Both the position numbers and the translations under genes were made by a program. From Epiperipatus broadwayi (taxonomy: Eukaryota; Onychophora; Udeonychophora; Euonychophora; Peripatidae), in assembly GCA_028023455.1 (NCBI GenBank), contig JAQFVV010006848.1:1-64000 (forward strand): DNA of 64,000 nucleotides, written 5' to 3'. The notes beneath the pieces are model-generated. The model ran no database searches. It was not told the DNA's origin and worked only from the letters and a program-made list of their open reading frames with translations. Shown one piece after another: positions 10,444 through 22,344 of this stretch. The first letter of the stretch is position 1. Every line of letters starts with the position of its first letter.

Positions 10444-12847
10444 TTATTAATATATATTGTGCTGGATGAAATCTTTTACTCTCATCTATCAATCAGAGGG
10501 CGCCACAAGACCACTACGTGTCTGGAAAATTTGTTTACTGTGATCAGAATAGATGATGATGGATGGTTTGCACTGACTAGACTCAGGGAGAAACAAGAGA
10601 TCTTAAATTGTTTAGACAATTGAGACAAAAGCACCAAGACAAACATCAGCCAAATTAAGTTTAAACATATTTAATAAAATTTTATTCAGAGAAGAATAAC
10701 TTATAAGAAAAATTTATAAGTTAACAAATATGATTAGCTCAGGCATGTACCAGAAAGACTAAATGCAATGCACTGGCAGATCTACTGATTCTCTGGTAAA
10801 CAAATTTAAAAAAGAGGAAGCAAATTTCATTCAGCAGAGGATTCATCCAAACATTGGTCCTCACTTTCAGATATTCAAACAATATGTCCTTGAAATAGAT
10901 CAAAGAAGCCAGTGCCGATGAGCTTTTCGAGATCTAAACATGGTCAGACCTCGAATGTCCTTATATCGGTATGAACTGCACCTATTACTACATTTAAAAT
11001 AATGGTGAATGATCCACCTCAAGAACAACCGAAAAATAAGATTGAATGGAAGTAAAACAATTAAAAACTGGTGAATCCCAGCCAAACGATTGGCGAAAAT
11101 TACTTTAAAATTAATAATTAAAGGTCTCCTTAAGGGACAAGTAAATAATTAGAAAAACAGTTATGTCTGCCCCAGCATTTAAAGAAAAAAAAACTTACAC
11201 ACAAATTCTGAGTACACGCTCTGATAACTTTAAAGCACATGTAAGAAATACAAAATAAATCTATCGAAGAGTGCACATGAGTACGAAAATATTAAAAGTT
11301 TAAATACTTTAACAGAATGAAAGTATTGCACACCTGTAGTTTAAAAAGGGATAAATATTATCTTCCTGCTGACAACTTATAAAATTACAAAGAAAAACAA
11401 TTCTAATTTCCGCCTTCAGAGATATAAGAAATGCAATCCCCACCTGTGGAAAATTACACAATAAAGTCATCAGCCAAAAGATTTTGGAGGTTTGCAAAAG
11501 CGCAAACACAGTGTTTAAAATTAATTATTGAATATTAAAATAATTACAGGTAAGCATTTAAATATACACGACTGCTAAAGCATTTATAAAAAGTGAGGCA
11601 AAAATATAAATACTCATTCGTCACTCTCCAATAAACAAAACTGAAAGCAAATTGGGAATCTTAAAACTAAGATTCCAAGACACACTACAAAATATTAGAA
11701 AACACAGCAAATATTAAATATGAGGCTATATAAATTACTTAAGCTTATGAATACATATTTATGATTAGACTGAGCAGAGATTTAATGAGAATTAATTTAC
11801 CCTGGGAAGAATAAAAAACAAAAATAGTTACCTTTCGGTAAAAGCAATGTTCACGTAGAGTGCGTACTATTATTTTAGTTCATTTCCAGGTCTTTAGACA
11901 GCAAGGTAGATGTAAAGAGGTTCCAGCTTCTTTTAGGTGTTTAAGGCATTACTGGAGCAAACTTGGAAGTCAGGGATCCGTCTTTTGTTGAGTTAGCAAA
12001 CCATTTGGGTGGTGATAACACGTATAGAATTTTTCATCTTGTTGCAAGCAAAAATATTTAATAACAGCTGATGTCCTTTAAGAATTTAAATGTCCACGCT
12101 GATATAAACTTTTACTTGAGAAACAGCTTGTCTAGTTACGAATCTTAATTAACTAACTCTCCAAATTTTCGGGGCTATTTATACATTGCTCCATTTCCTG
12201 CAAAACACTTTCCTTGTTGTCCAATTTTTATGCCTTAGGCAGGGCAAATATTAATCTCCCACTCAATCTAATCTAGGAATTCTACCCAGGGATTATTGAA
12301 ATGAAAACAATTACATAAAAATCAAATCTCCGCTATTAAAATAAAAGCCACAGGAATGTAATTAGCTAGGTTGCTTGTTTTTTTTGTTAATTGATTTAAA
12401 GTAAAAACAAGCGGTATATGAAAACTAAAATAAATCGATAAACAATAAAATGATATAAACTCATTTTACATATAAACACTTGTGTATTTTGATACACGTA
12501 TTCTTTTTTAAATAATAATAAAAATTTAAACATTAAATAAGATTTAACAAAAATTAAGTTTAGTGAAAATTAAAAACTTAACCGAATTTCAATCAGGTTC
12601 AATATATATATATATCCTTTGTATATGTATTAAATGGATTATGTTCTGTACATGAGGGGTCAGATTGACCTTAGGTCAACATGGGTGTGACAAGAATCTC
12701 AGCCTCAGAGTGGCCTTTGAGCATTTCATCATCAGATTTTCAATTCGATGAATGGTTGAAGAGTTGGAGTGTAGAGTAGATTGAAGCCTGTCCATTAACA
12801 TATGAGGATTGGCTATCTTAATATATATCTGAGCACTTATAGCATAT
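10444..12847. other. Unassigned stretch
   Basis: No coding motif was recognised. A GC-rich island GAGGGCGCCAC at about 10,496 recurs at about 13,094. Around 12,683 an everted pair of nuclear-receptor-like half sites (TGACCTTAGGTCA) is present and may be coincidence. A (TA)n tract lies at 12,601-12,616. Confidence 0.4.
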
Positions 12848-13010
12848 ATGTGTGGAGATGGTAATCTGGACCAACTGATGATTGCTGGTTTAGCATGAAA
12901 TATGTATATTGGTGATTATTTATCTTTTCAACATATATGTGTCCAAGTGTATCAGTGTTATGAGATAGTGTGGAAAGTGGTGGGTTATGTGAAAGTCTGT
13001 GCTCCTATGT
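12848..13010 (+). repeat. Dispersed repeat (GATCTGGACCAACTGATG family), copy 1
   Basis: The block GATGGTAATCTGGACCAACT and the following ~120 bp match 59,130-59,250 with moderate divergence. A third, short copy lies in the opposite sense at 33,801-33,844. No coding capacity is visible. Its moderate length and dispersed occurrence fit a SINE or another short interspersed element. I could not place an RNA polymerase III promoter with confidence. Confidence 0.65.
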
Positions 13011-14502
13011 ATATATCGTGCCATTACTTTTCATATCTAAAAGTTTGTAGGCCAATAATCAAAGATTTTACTTACAGTTGAAATCATATCATACGAGGGC
13101 GCCACCAGTAAATAACCTGGAGCCACGAAATTAGAAGAATATCGCGACTGTTAATTTTTATACATATGACAGATTCAGCTAATCTCCCTTGCAATCCCCT
13201 TTTTCTTTATATATATATATGTATGTATACACTACAGTCATATGTTTTATTATTACATACAAACGCTAAAGAAATAAACGCGAACATTTACATATGTTTC
13301 AAATAATAAAAAGATTTATTATAAAATCTTTTTTATACCTTTCCTTTATTCAAGACTATTGATAGAAACAAATCATTTATAATTACCTCCTCTCCCTCCC
13401 TCTTTTCTATAGACTTAACCTGACTAAGATTATCATTCTTTTTCTTTTTTTTTTTTATAAATAAAAAAAAAACACAGGTGAAGAGTAATATATTTTTCGT
13501 TCTCGAAGGAACATGTGCTTTTACTTATATATTTAAGCATCTCAGACTTGTACGAATCTTGACCAGTGCAGAGGCTAAGCGGCTTACTATTAGGAGACAG
13601 AAATTACTCTGAACTCCTACCCTCTCTTTCAATATTTACTCCACTCTTAAACTTTTAATTTGCTTTCTTAAATCATTTCTATTTTTAATCTCCCCTATAG
13701 TCTTGAATCCTATCTAAAGCTAGTTGAAAACCCTCTTTAAAAAAAAATTCAAATATAAATAAAAATAAATTACGAATTTCAAATAAAATTAATTGGACAA
13801 AGTAAACATAATCATTATAAATATATGCATATAAAAAAAACTTTCTATTGTCACAACTTATAGTTCATGGCTGATTAAATATAATCCCAATTAGAGGTGT
13901 TTTTAAATTTAGAAATCATAGTTCAAGCAAAAAGCAAAGTTTATATTAACCTGATCGATCAGTGTCCATGCGCGTTCCTTGGGATCCTTTGCTTTCTCTT
14001 CGGTGGTTTCTCGGTGATGAAATACAGGAATCTGCTGGTGTTCTGGCTGGGGATGGATTTTAGTTGTTTAGCCTTCTAACATTTTAATTTCACTCTCAAA
14101 ACGTTCTCTTCTGTAATTAAAAAAAATAATAGTCAATCTAACAATAGGTTTGTCTCTTATTTATAGTCCTTTTTCCATTGTCCTTTTATCTGATCACGTT
14201 CCCAGTCAGTAATTGCATTTCTTTTATATTTTTTTTAGTTTTTTTAACACCAGCTAACTAGAAGTCATGACAATAGAACTAATTATAATTCCTTTCTCTC
14301 TTTCCCCCACCTTTTCAGATCAGAAAATTTAATTACGAAATTGTTTTAAAAAAAACAAAAATTTATTTAATATCTCTTTCGATGTAATCTCAATCCAATT
14401 AAACAAATAACTAATCTACCATTTTTTTTTTATTTTCTTTCTATTCTGTTCTTTTAAAATCCCATTAAAAATAAAACAATAAATAATGCCAAAAAAAACC
14501 CA

Positions 14503-14568
<66 letters not shown>

Positions 14569-14715
14569 ATAAATAATACTGCAAAAAAAACTTTCTATAT
14601 ACACAGCATTTATTTATTATTCTATACCTAATATACATGTGTATATATGTGATTTTTACATATATAAAGAATATAACATGAGCCACTCGAAATTATCAGC
14701 TCAATATATATATAT
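13011..14715. other. AT-rich stretch with compound microsatellite
   Basis: A compound (AC)14(AT)15-type microsatellite occupies 14,505-14,562; the minus-strand open frame over it is an artefact of the repeat. A second GAGGGCGCCAC island is at about 13,094. A T-rich then A-rich stretch near 13,437-13,470 is low complexity. Nothing else was recognised. Confidence 0.55.
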
Positions 14716-15205
14716 ATTATAAAGAGCTCACAAAACAAGATCTTAACAAGCTTTGTAGAATATCCCCAACCTCAGACCAGTTTCTGTAACTTGTGACCTC
14801 AGTGAGGTGCTAGAATATTCAGTCATTAGATTAAAAATACCAGGAAGCCCAGAACTTTATCTAACGTATAACTAACTATTAAGTAGAAAATCTGAAATTT
14901 TCAGACATCCATATGTCTTCCAATCCAGCTATATAACTTAAATCACCATATGGAATTGAACTAAGTTCAGATACACCATATATTAATAGCTTTAGCAATA
15001 TAAAATTGCCAAAGCCATCATAACAAAAATAAAATTAGAAAAAAATCAAGTCAGATGACACTTGACCTAATTTAATAAGTTTGTATTTACAAATGTTATA
15101 TAGAGAGCTCGCAAAACAAGCTCTTAACAAGCTTTGTAGAATATCCACAACCTCACACTGTTTTTTACTACTGGTGTCCTCAGTGAAATGCTAGAATAAT
15201 ATTTT
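14716..15205 (-). repeat. Diverged ~381-bp tandem relative of the hammerhead repeat
   Basis: The block GAGCTCRCAAAACAAG...AACAAGCTTTGTAGAATATCC occurs at 14,724 and again at 15,105, giving one full ~381-bp unit and a partial second. Several landmarks match the 455-bp family in the same order: the ribozyme-like segment, GAACTAAGTTCAGATACACC (compare GAACTCAGTTCAGCACCC) and the CAAAGCCATC block (compare CATAGCCACC). The two families are therefore related but long separated. No coding potential is visible. Confidence 0.7.
14756..14820 (-). ncRNA. Degenerate hammerhead motif in the 381-bp repeat
   Basis: On the minus strand, GAAA and a GTC triplet are kept with the same AC..GT mini stem III. The first five pairs of stem I are TGAGG with CCTCA, where the 455-bp family has TGGGG with CCTCA, so a G-U pair is replaced by A-U and pairing is kept. 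The CTGANGA box is damaged (CTGAGGT). Helix conservation with sequence change supports a real ancestral ribozyme; activity of this copy is unlikely. Confidence 0.55.
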
Positions 15206-15319
15206 TATAATATTTTTATTTTACTTGCCACAACACTTTTTATGTAATAGCTAATATTGAAATGTTTCCTTCATTATATACATTTCACCTATTTGTACCT
15301 ACACTCTATCTATGTCATG

Positions 15320-15890
15320 CTATATATATATATTGTAATGGACCGTCAAATGTACCGGGAGTCTACAGGGTAAGATATTTAATTAATTGATGCCCCAAAT
15401 GTTTGGGTTGCCAAAATATGTAACGGACTGTAAAACCCTTTTAGGATAGTATACCCAGAACCTTCTCTACTTACACGTCCTATTACTACTCGGGGTTCTA
15501 ACTCAGTGTAGATATTTGCCTTTAACTCTGCTCAAGGATGGAATTAAATAGGATGGCAATAATGTGACCTCTATATAGATCCTTAATGGCTATTGCTAAT
15601 AATAAATTAAAAATCTGTATGCATGTATAATAGCTATTCTGGTGAGTGAAGTATGAATGATTCTTGACAATCTAGAGACCAGAGAAACAAAGGTTTTAAC
15701 TTCAAACAACAAATATTTATTAACAGATCATGCTTATAGTTATAATATTTATAAATCAACAAAATATATACATGATTATTATAAAACATTAATTTATCTC
15801 TACAACAATAAGACTAGCTGTAATTTAAATATTAAAATATGGGTTGAAATAAGAATTATAAAATTTAGTGCATAATTTACAATAATGTAT
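15320..15890 (-). mobile_element. LTR-like remnant with PBS-like motif
   Basis: On the minus strand a stretch with a polyadenylation-like AATAAA (near 15,714) runs into AGTCCGTTACA at about 15,422-15,432. It is followed by TATTTTGGCAACCC, which looks like an LTR end (..CA) plus a primer-binding site starting TGG. A second, similar GGTCCATTACA end lies at 15,334-15,344 beside (TA)n. Neither an opposite LTR end nor internal coding sequence could be paired with it, so this may be a solo or rearranged LTR. Confidence 0.4.
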
Positions 15891-18158
15891 TAATTATTTA
15901 AGATATAAAATTATATTACTAATGTACGATTATCATTCTGTTTATGTCCTTTAAATGTACCTCAGGGTTATGTCCATGAATTGCTAATTTGTGCTTTGTA
16001 TAGTTAAGAAAATATTATATATATTTACTTATTAATTAGTTTGATTTTAACATATTAATTATCTAATAAATGTAAATATTTAAAATCTTACCTTTTGTTT
16101 CAGTCATTGTCCAATTTAATTTAAACCTTCCATTATGATAATATTTTATTTACAAACATATATAATATATTGATGTATAGTTTGAGTTGTGCATCTCTCT
16201 CACCCTATAAAAATCTAAATAAATGGGTTCTTTTGGTTTTTTTTTAAAAAAAAAGATTTGCTACACTTGAATAAAAGAGTGAGAAAAATTCACAACCCAA
16301 CTCTCAGTATACATTTAAAATATATATATATATATTTGAAACATAAAATATAATGAAATTTTGGAATTCCTTAAAACAATAGCACATTAAATTTTCAAGA
16401 GCAGCTTCTGTATTCTTAGCAGATAATGTCTTTCTTTCCTTCATGTATATTTAGTCCTGTTGACATTCTACGCATTACAATTCCCATGACAAAATTGAAT
16501 TCCTCGGCGTTTGATTTTAAAGCCATGCATTTCCATTCCATAACAAGATCTTTCCATGTTGATTTAAACAATATATACCAATAAATATGATCCTCCATCA
16601 ACGTCAACGACACCAAGAGGATAGAAAAATCCCCTGACACTCAATTAGCAAAAGTTCATTGTTAGATTTTATTTACACAATATAAATTATTAAATATGAA
16701 TCCTTTTCCAAAGCTTACGTTATATTATAAGGTGAATGCTATTTCTATGCAGTTTTATTTATATATGTATGAAATGCATGATAAAGATTTTACTTTAAAA
16801 ATAATGTTAATAAAGTTCTATTTCATCATTAGTTGATTTTATTTTATCCCAGAAACATTTGATAGCAATTATATTTTTTTAACAATGTTAAATAACTATG
16901 ATGCTCTTAGCATTTATTTGAACAAACAAAAGTTCATCAATTAAATGTTTTTTTTTCCTTTTTAAAACATTTTACACTTATCAATAATAAAATTCCAAAT
17001 ATTAAATAGTTTAATATTAATAAAGAAAGGAAATCCTAATAACTAACATAATAATTAAAATATTCTTTACAACTTTACTTTCATGCACTTCAGTTGAACA
17101 AGAAAAACCAACAACTAAAAAAAATCTGTTGCTTAGATATTTTTCCACGTTCCCAAAATCAACAAAGGTTTACTCTTTTTTTTTTTTTTAAACAAAAGAA
17201 ACGTGGTTACTAGAATTTAATGTCAAATATTCTTTTTTTTATTTTGTCACATCATGATTTAAAATCTACATTCATGTATATATATGTGTATATGTATATA
17301 TTTTATTTTACATTTAATAAAAATAAATAAATGTGTTCATTCCTTCATGAATGTATGGTTATGTTTGTGTGTATATATATGTGTATATGTCTCCAAATAT
17401 CTAAAAAAATTAGGTTTTAGAAGTTGGCTGCCTATTTAATCTTTATACATTTTTATCCTAAAACATCAGTTACTTATTATTATTTTTTTACAAGAATTGG
17501 ACATCACCTTACATTTCCCCTATCCTTAGAAGGTTAAAATTTAGCCCATTGTCAAAATTTTAGCACCTAAACAAAGGTTTGGATGGTTATTATGTTGGAT
17601 AATTTTATTCTTTTTAAATAGGGAGAGTTCTAATGCTGCCATACTTATTTTAATTTACCCATCAATATACATTTGCTTTTTTTTTTATATTACCCATTTT
17701 TGGTTAGATTCCTATCCTTATGTCTTTCATCTTAACATTGAATTACTGTCATCATTAACATTGTTTCTATTATCTTTTCTAGAATTACTAACTATATGAC
17801 GGTTGAATAGTCTGAATTTAACTGGTTAAGTGTCTCTGTTCCAGAAGGCACATATTTGAGTTTGTCAGCCTATATCCTGCTCCCTAGGAGTCTTATTGGA
17901 TTTTTATAAGGTCTGAACAAAATATGGAATTCCCACATTCTATGGGTCAATTCCCACATCTCAGCCAATTCTAAGATACCTCAATAAAATGTTTCAACAT
18001 TAATTTGAGTGCATCCTCATCACATCTACCTACTCTAGCTATTTACTCATGAACAATGCTGTCTTTCTCATTACAATACACTTGCATATACCCATTTACA
18101 TTTTTTTTATAAACTTCACTTTCATCTACTTTAATCATGGTCATCTGTTTACAAATAA
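15891..18158. other. AT-rich stretch downstream of the gypsy pol gene
   Basis: The gypsy element is on the minus strand, so its 3' untranslated region and 3' LTR should lie here, just left of 18,159. No pair of matching LTRs could be found by eye. A 74-codon minus-strand frame at 16,416-16,640 (containing NAEEFNFVMGIVMRRM) has less biased composition than most chance frames but matches no family I recognise. (TA)n and mixed TG/TA microsatellites occur at 16,321-16,336, 17,277-17,300 and 17,371-17,388. Confidence 0.4.
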
Positions 18159-21100
18159 CTAAGCTTCTGTACATGGCAGTTCTTGACAACCACTGTATGG
18201 CTTTAATATCCGAGCATTATAAGTTCCTTTTATCTCTCCATCAATATTTAACCAAAATGCATTTGGGCCAGCTTGTTTCACAATAGCATATGGTCCAGCA
18301 TATTGTTGACAAAATTTATGATAAACATTATCCATTGGTTTACTTGGGCTATGTGTTTTCACAAAAACCTTGTCTCCAATCTTAAAGTGATGTCTGCTTT
18401 CCTTTCCCTTCTTATTTCTAAAATTGGATTTATTAATTAACTGTTGTCGAGCCATTTGAATTTTAGTTTCTATGTCATAGTGATGACATTCAATTGGAGG
18501 TTGGTATTTCACAAATAATGAAGGAATAGGTTGGTTAAAATGTAGTTGGATGGGTGCAAATCCAATAGATTCATTTGCACCCCAATTTATGTAATTCACT
18601 ACCCGTTCTGTCTGCTTCACCCACCCCCTATGCTCATCCTTTAGGTAAGTCCTGAACAAATGGCCAAGCTCCCGCATTATGCGTTCGCAAGGGTTTGATT
18701 GTGGATTTCTAATGGAAATGAGCACGTGTTTGATTTGTAGTTTCTCCACCCATCTTTTCCATTCCTTAGATAGGAAAGGTGTTCCATGGTCTGACAAAAT
18801 AGTTTTAGGTTTTCCTATCTTGGGGAATTGAAGAGTGTCTAATACCCTGATTGTGGGTCTGGTATTAGCCTGGGGTATAGGGTAAGCAGAGACATATTTT
18901 GAAAAGAGATCATAGGCGACCAAGAGATATCTTTGCTTATTGAATGGAGGTAATGGTCCATAATAATCGATCGCCAAGATCTCATTTGGTCTTTCAGGAA
19001 TTATAGATTTTAATGCCTCACTATAATTTTGGTTTACTGGCTTAGCTTTTAGGCATACTAGACAATCCTGGAGTGTTCTCAAGATATCTTTATACATGCC
19101 TGGCCAGTAAAACCAAGTTTTCATAGTATGTTCTGTTTTACGGGCACCGTAATGTCCATACAAACAGTGAATAAACTTTATGAGTAGGGTACATAAAATT
19201 GTAGGTATCATTACTTTCCACTCTACAGTATTTGAATCAATTTGATAGAACAAGATCTGATTTTCTACCTTATAAAGTGTCAGATTCTTGGGCACATTCA
19301 AAACTTCTCCTTTTAGGGCTCTTATGACTAAATTTAAATTTGGATCTTCAAATTGTAATCTGGGCAACCTTTCTAACTCATCCTTTACATTACTATCAAT
19401 TATTAAGTTGACATTTGTAATGTAGGCATCCTCTACAGAGAGATGGTTTTGATCTGACCGACATGGGTTCCGACTAAGTATATCAGCTACTATGTTCTCG
19501 GATCCTTTGCAATACCTTACAGTGTAATTAAATTCCTGCAACAGCAGACTCCACCTAACTAGGCGACTGTTGGTCAAATAGCTGTGGCTCAGGAATTCAA
19601 GGCTCTTATGGTCTGTGACCACTATCACCTCAGATCCGAGAAGCATCTGTCAGAACTTCTGGAAGGCCCACACTATAGCTAGTGCCTCCTTCTCAGTTAC
19701 CATATAATTCAACTCCGGACCTTTCAGGAGTCGACTGATAAAGTACAGGACGCCAGGTTGACCATCCTCCTGGATTTGGGATAATGTTACCCCTAACCTG
19801 AAACCACTACTGTCAGTTTGAATGACAAATGGTTTATCAAAATCAGGGAAAGCCAAAATTGTTTGCTGTAAAAACCCTGTTTTGATATTTTCAAATGCCC
19901 TCTCCTGTTCTTCGGTCCAATTCCATTTTTCTTCTTTCCTGATTAATTTCAATAAAGGTTCCATGTGGCCAGCAAATGTTTTATAGAAATGGTGGTAAAA
20001 ATTACACAAACCTAAGAATGACCAAATTTGCTTTTTATTAGTAGGCCTAGGAAAGTCTTGAATGGCAGAGATCTTATCTGGATGAGGTCTTATCCCATTA
20101 CAACCTATGATATGACCTAAAAAGACTACCTGATCAGATGCCAGGGTACATTTCTTGAAATTGATTTTTATTCCTTTGTGAAAGCACTCCTGGAAAAATG
20201 TAGTGAGTTGTTGAACATGTTCTTCAATGCTGGATGATGCAATAATTTCATCATCCACATAAATGGTTATGATTCGCTTAATCTCAGGAGAAAGGGTCTT
20301 ATCTATACATCTAATTAGACCAGCACCACTATTGATCAACCCAAATGGCATCCTATTGAATTGATAGGTAAAACCTTCCTACCGAAAAGCAGTATACTGA
20401 CGATCATCAGGATGAAGCTCGATCTGCCAATAGCTGGAAGTCAGATCGAAGGTAGAAAATACCTTCTTATTTCCAAATCTCACGAACAACTCATGAATGG
20501 GCGGTGGAATATTTCTGTCTGGAACAGTAATTTTGTTTAGCTGCCAAGCATCCAAACAAAATCTCATTGACCCATCTTTCTTCTTCACAGTTACAACTGG
20601 ATTGCAGTAAGGTGAAGAGCATTTGGAAATGATCCCCCACTCCAGCATTTTGTTGATCTGTTTGGATATTTCCTGCTGATATTGATACGGGATAGGATAC
20701 GATCTGGATTGAAATGGTTGGTCATCCTTCAATTTAATTCTCTAATGGAATCCGGGTATAAATCCAGGAATTTCCAAAAAAACCTGGTTAAACTGATTAA
20801 TGATAGATCGTAACTCTCCTGCACTTTTGCTATCCAATAGATTGGACTCTGCAAGTTTAGTGTCTATAAGTGCTTCAGGAATATTTGATACAATGCAATC
20901 AACTTCAGGTAGGCCATATCTTGGAAGCAATGTCATCTCCAAGACCTCATCATCAATCCTAACTATTTTATTGGAGAAATCAACAATACAAGAGTGTAAG
21001 TATAGGAAGTCTGCCCCTAGTATGACATCATGGATCAAACCATTTAATATCAAAAACACATGATAGAGGACTGCCTGATAAAACTTTATTTCAATCCAAA

Positions 21101-21425
21101 CTTGTTTCTGTGCCAGCTTTGCCTTCCTATTGTTAGCCATGGTAACCTGCACAGATTTCAGGGGCAAGATTTTAACCTGGGGGTTCTTGTTCAGAACTTT
21201 CTGATACAGTCGGTCTGAAATGACAGAAATTTGGCTACCAGTGTCTAACAAAGCTTTAATCGGCAAATCCTCAAACAAAGCCTCTATCATGGGACAGCTC
21301 TGCAAGGCAAAGTTGGGTTCCTTGTCTTTCCATGAACATGTCATATTGGTGATTTCTCCATCTACTATTGGTACCTTGTTCCTCATTGTATTTTTGGTTC
21401 CTTGAGGTGAGGAACTAATCCTCAA
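18159..21425 (-). pseudogene. pol: gypsy pol: protease, RT, RNase H, integrase
   Basis: All blocks lie in one frame from 21,425 to the stop at 18,159 (1,088 codons), interrupted only by in-frame stops at about 20,739, 20,376 and 19,647. The last two fall where tryptophan codons are expected (TGG to TAG, TGG to TGA). Protease: LLDTGSQISVIS with later VILGADFL. RT: MPFGLINSGA and the catalytic YVDDEIIAS. RNase H: IQTDSSGFRLG and VTDHKSLEFLS. Integrase: a zinc-binding segment ending CLVCLKAKP, then the DDE residues in AIDYYGPLPP, LSDHGTPFLS and NPCERIMRELGHLF, and a C-terminal GDKVFVKTH...GPYAIVKQAGPNAF region typical of gypsy integrases. So few lesions in 3.3 kb suggest recent loss of function. 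Confidence 0.92.
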
Positions 21426-21433
21426 GCACCTTT

Positions 21434-21706
21434 CTAGTTTAGTTTCTGCTTAGTTTTGGATGCATGATTACTGCATCCTGGTTTTGGTGAACCATTTGGG
21501 GTACGAGGGAAATTTCTCAATGATTCTCCATTATTAAATCTATTCCTCTTGGGTGACCACATATTTGGTGCATTTATTTGATTGGCTTTCCCTTTCCAGT
21601 GTCTGGGATCATTGTTGTTTTTTCTCTTATGATAAAATAAGGCATTAACATTTGCCTCATCTTTCCTCCTCTCTGGTGCCCTGATGGATAAATTAGTATT
21701 ATTCAT
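21434..21706 (-). pseudogene. gag: gypsy gag basic C-terminal tail
   Basis: A 90-codon basic, asparagine- and lysine-rich stretch (RKNNNDPRHWKGKANQ) lies between the gag core and the protease. It has no CCHC zinc knuckle, so nucleic-acid binding, if any, would rest on basic charge. It is in a position typical for nucleocapsid. The MNNTNL start is probably not a true initiation site, since the gag core reads into it after a stop at about 21,706-21,712. Confidence 0.6.
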
Positions 21707-21715
21707 TATCCATAC

Positions 21716-22344
21716 TGTTTAACAATTCAGCAACCTGCTCAATATTCTTAGCATTTGCACACATCAGCAATTGCTCTATACGTAAAGGTAAATTCCTTTT
21801 AACTATTCGAATGATCTCCATTTCCCTAAAACAATATGTGTTCAATGAACGTAGCTTGGTAACTTGTCGCCTAAAAAACTTTGTAAGTGTTTCCCCAGGT
21901 GCAGATCTATATTTTTCCTGGAAAAGTTGATACAGAATGCCTTCCTATTTATCTCTGTTCCAAAAATTCCTAACCAATAGTCTGGTAATCATCAAACATG
22001 GATGGGGTCTGGAATAATGACTCCCACCACATTAAAGCATCACCTTGGAGGTGACTATATGCAATTATAATTTTTTCACTTTCTGACAAACTTCTATTCA
22101 CCATGAAATAAAGCTTTAAGCTTCTCAAATGTTCAATTGGAGCTTCATTATTGAAACCTTTAAAAACCTTCAGTTTCACAAATTGGTTAATAGCATTTAT
22201 CTGCGTGCTGGTTACATGAGTCTTATTCATTTCTTGTGTACTTATTTGTGGATTCATGAGGAGATGATCAACATCAGCTTGATATTCATCTGGTTGTGCT
22301 TCATCTATATGAAATTCATGGAGGCCATTCACTTCAGGCATCAT
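21716..22344 (-). pseudogene. gag: gypsy gag core (retrotransposon gag domain)
   Basis: This block continues the preceding one after the frameshift. It contains the gag-domain pattern: FKGFNNEAPIEHLRSLKLYF, then GDALMWWESLF, then after another frameshift near 21,960 a stretch with APGETLTKFFRRQV and NLPLRIEQLLMCANAKNI. These match the WW-containing and LPxxI-type landmarks of the retrotransposon gag family. The frame is broken at about 21,955-21,970. The role in intact elements is assembly of the cytoplasmic particle that packages the RNA. Confidence 0.78.

Noticed and set aside
12676-12700. A nuclear-receptor response element (TGACCTTAGGTCA)
   Set aside because: A single everted pair with no gene nearby; this is expected by chance at this scale.
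14465-14686. A 73-codon minus-strand ORF
   Set aside because: It is the translation of the (AC)n(AT)n microsatellite (CVCVCVCV and YIYIYIYI).
20800-21405. Plus-strand ORFs over the gypsy protease region
   Set aside because: These are antisense shadows of the well-supported minus-strand pol frame.
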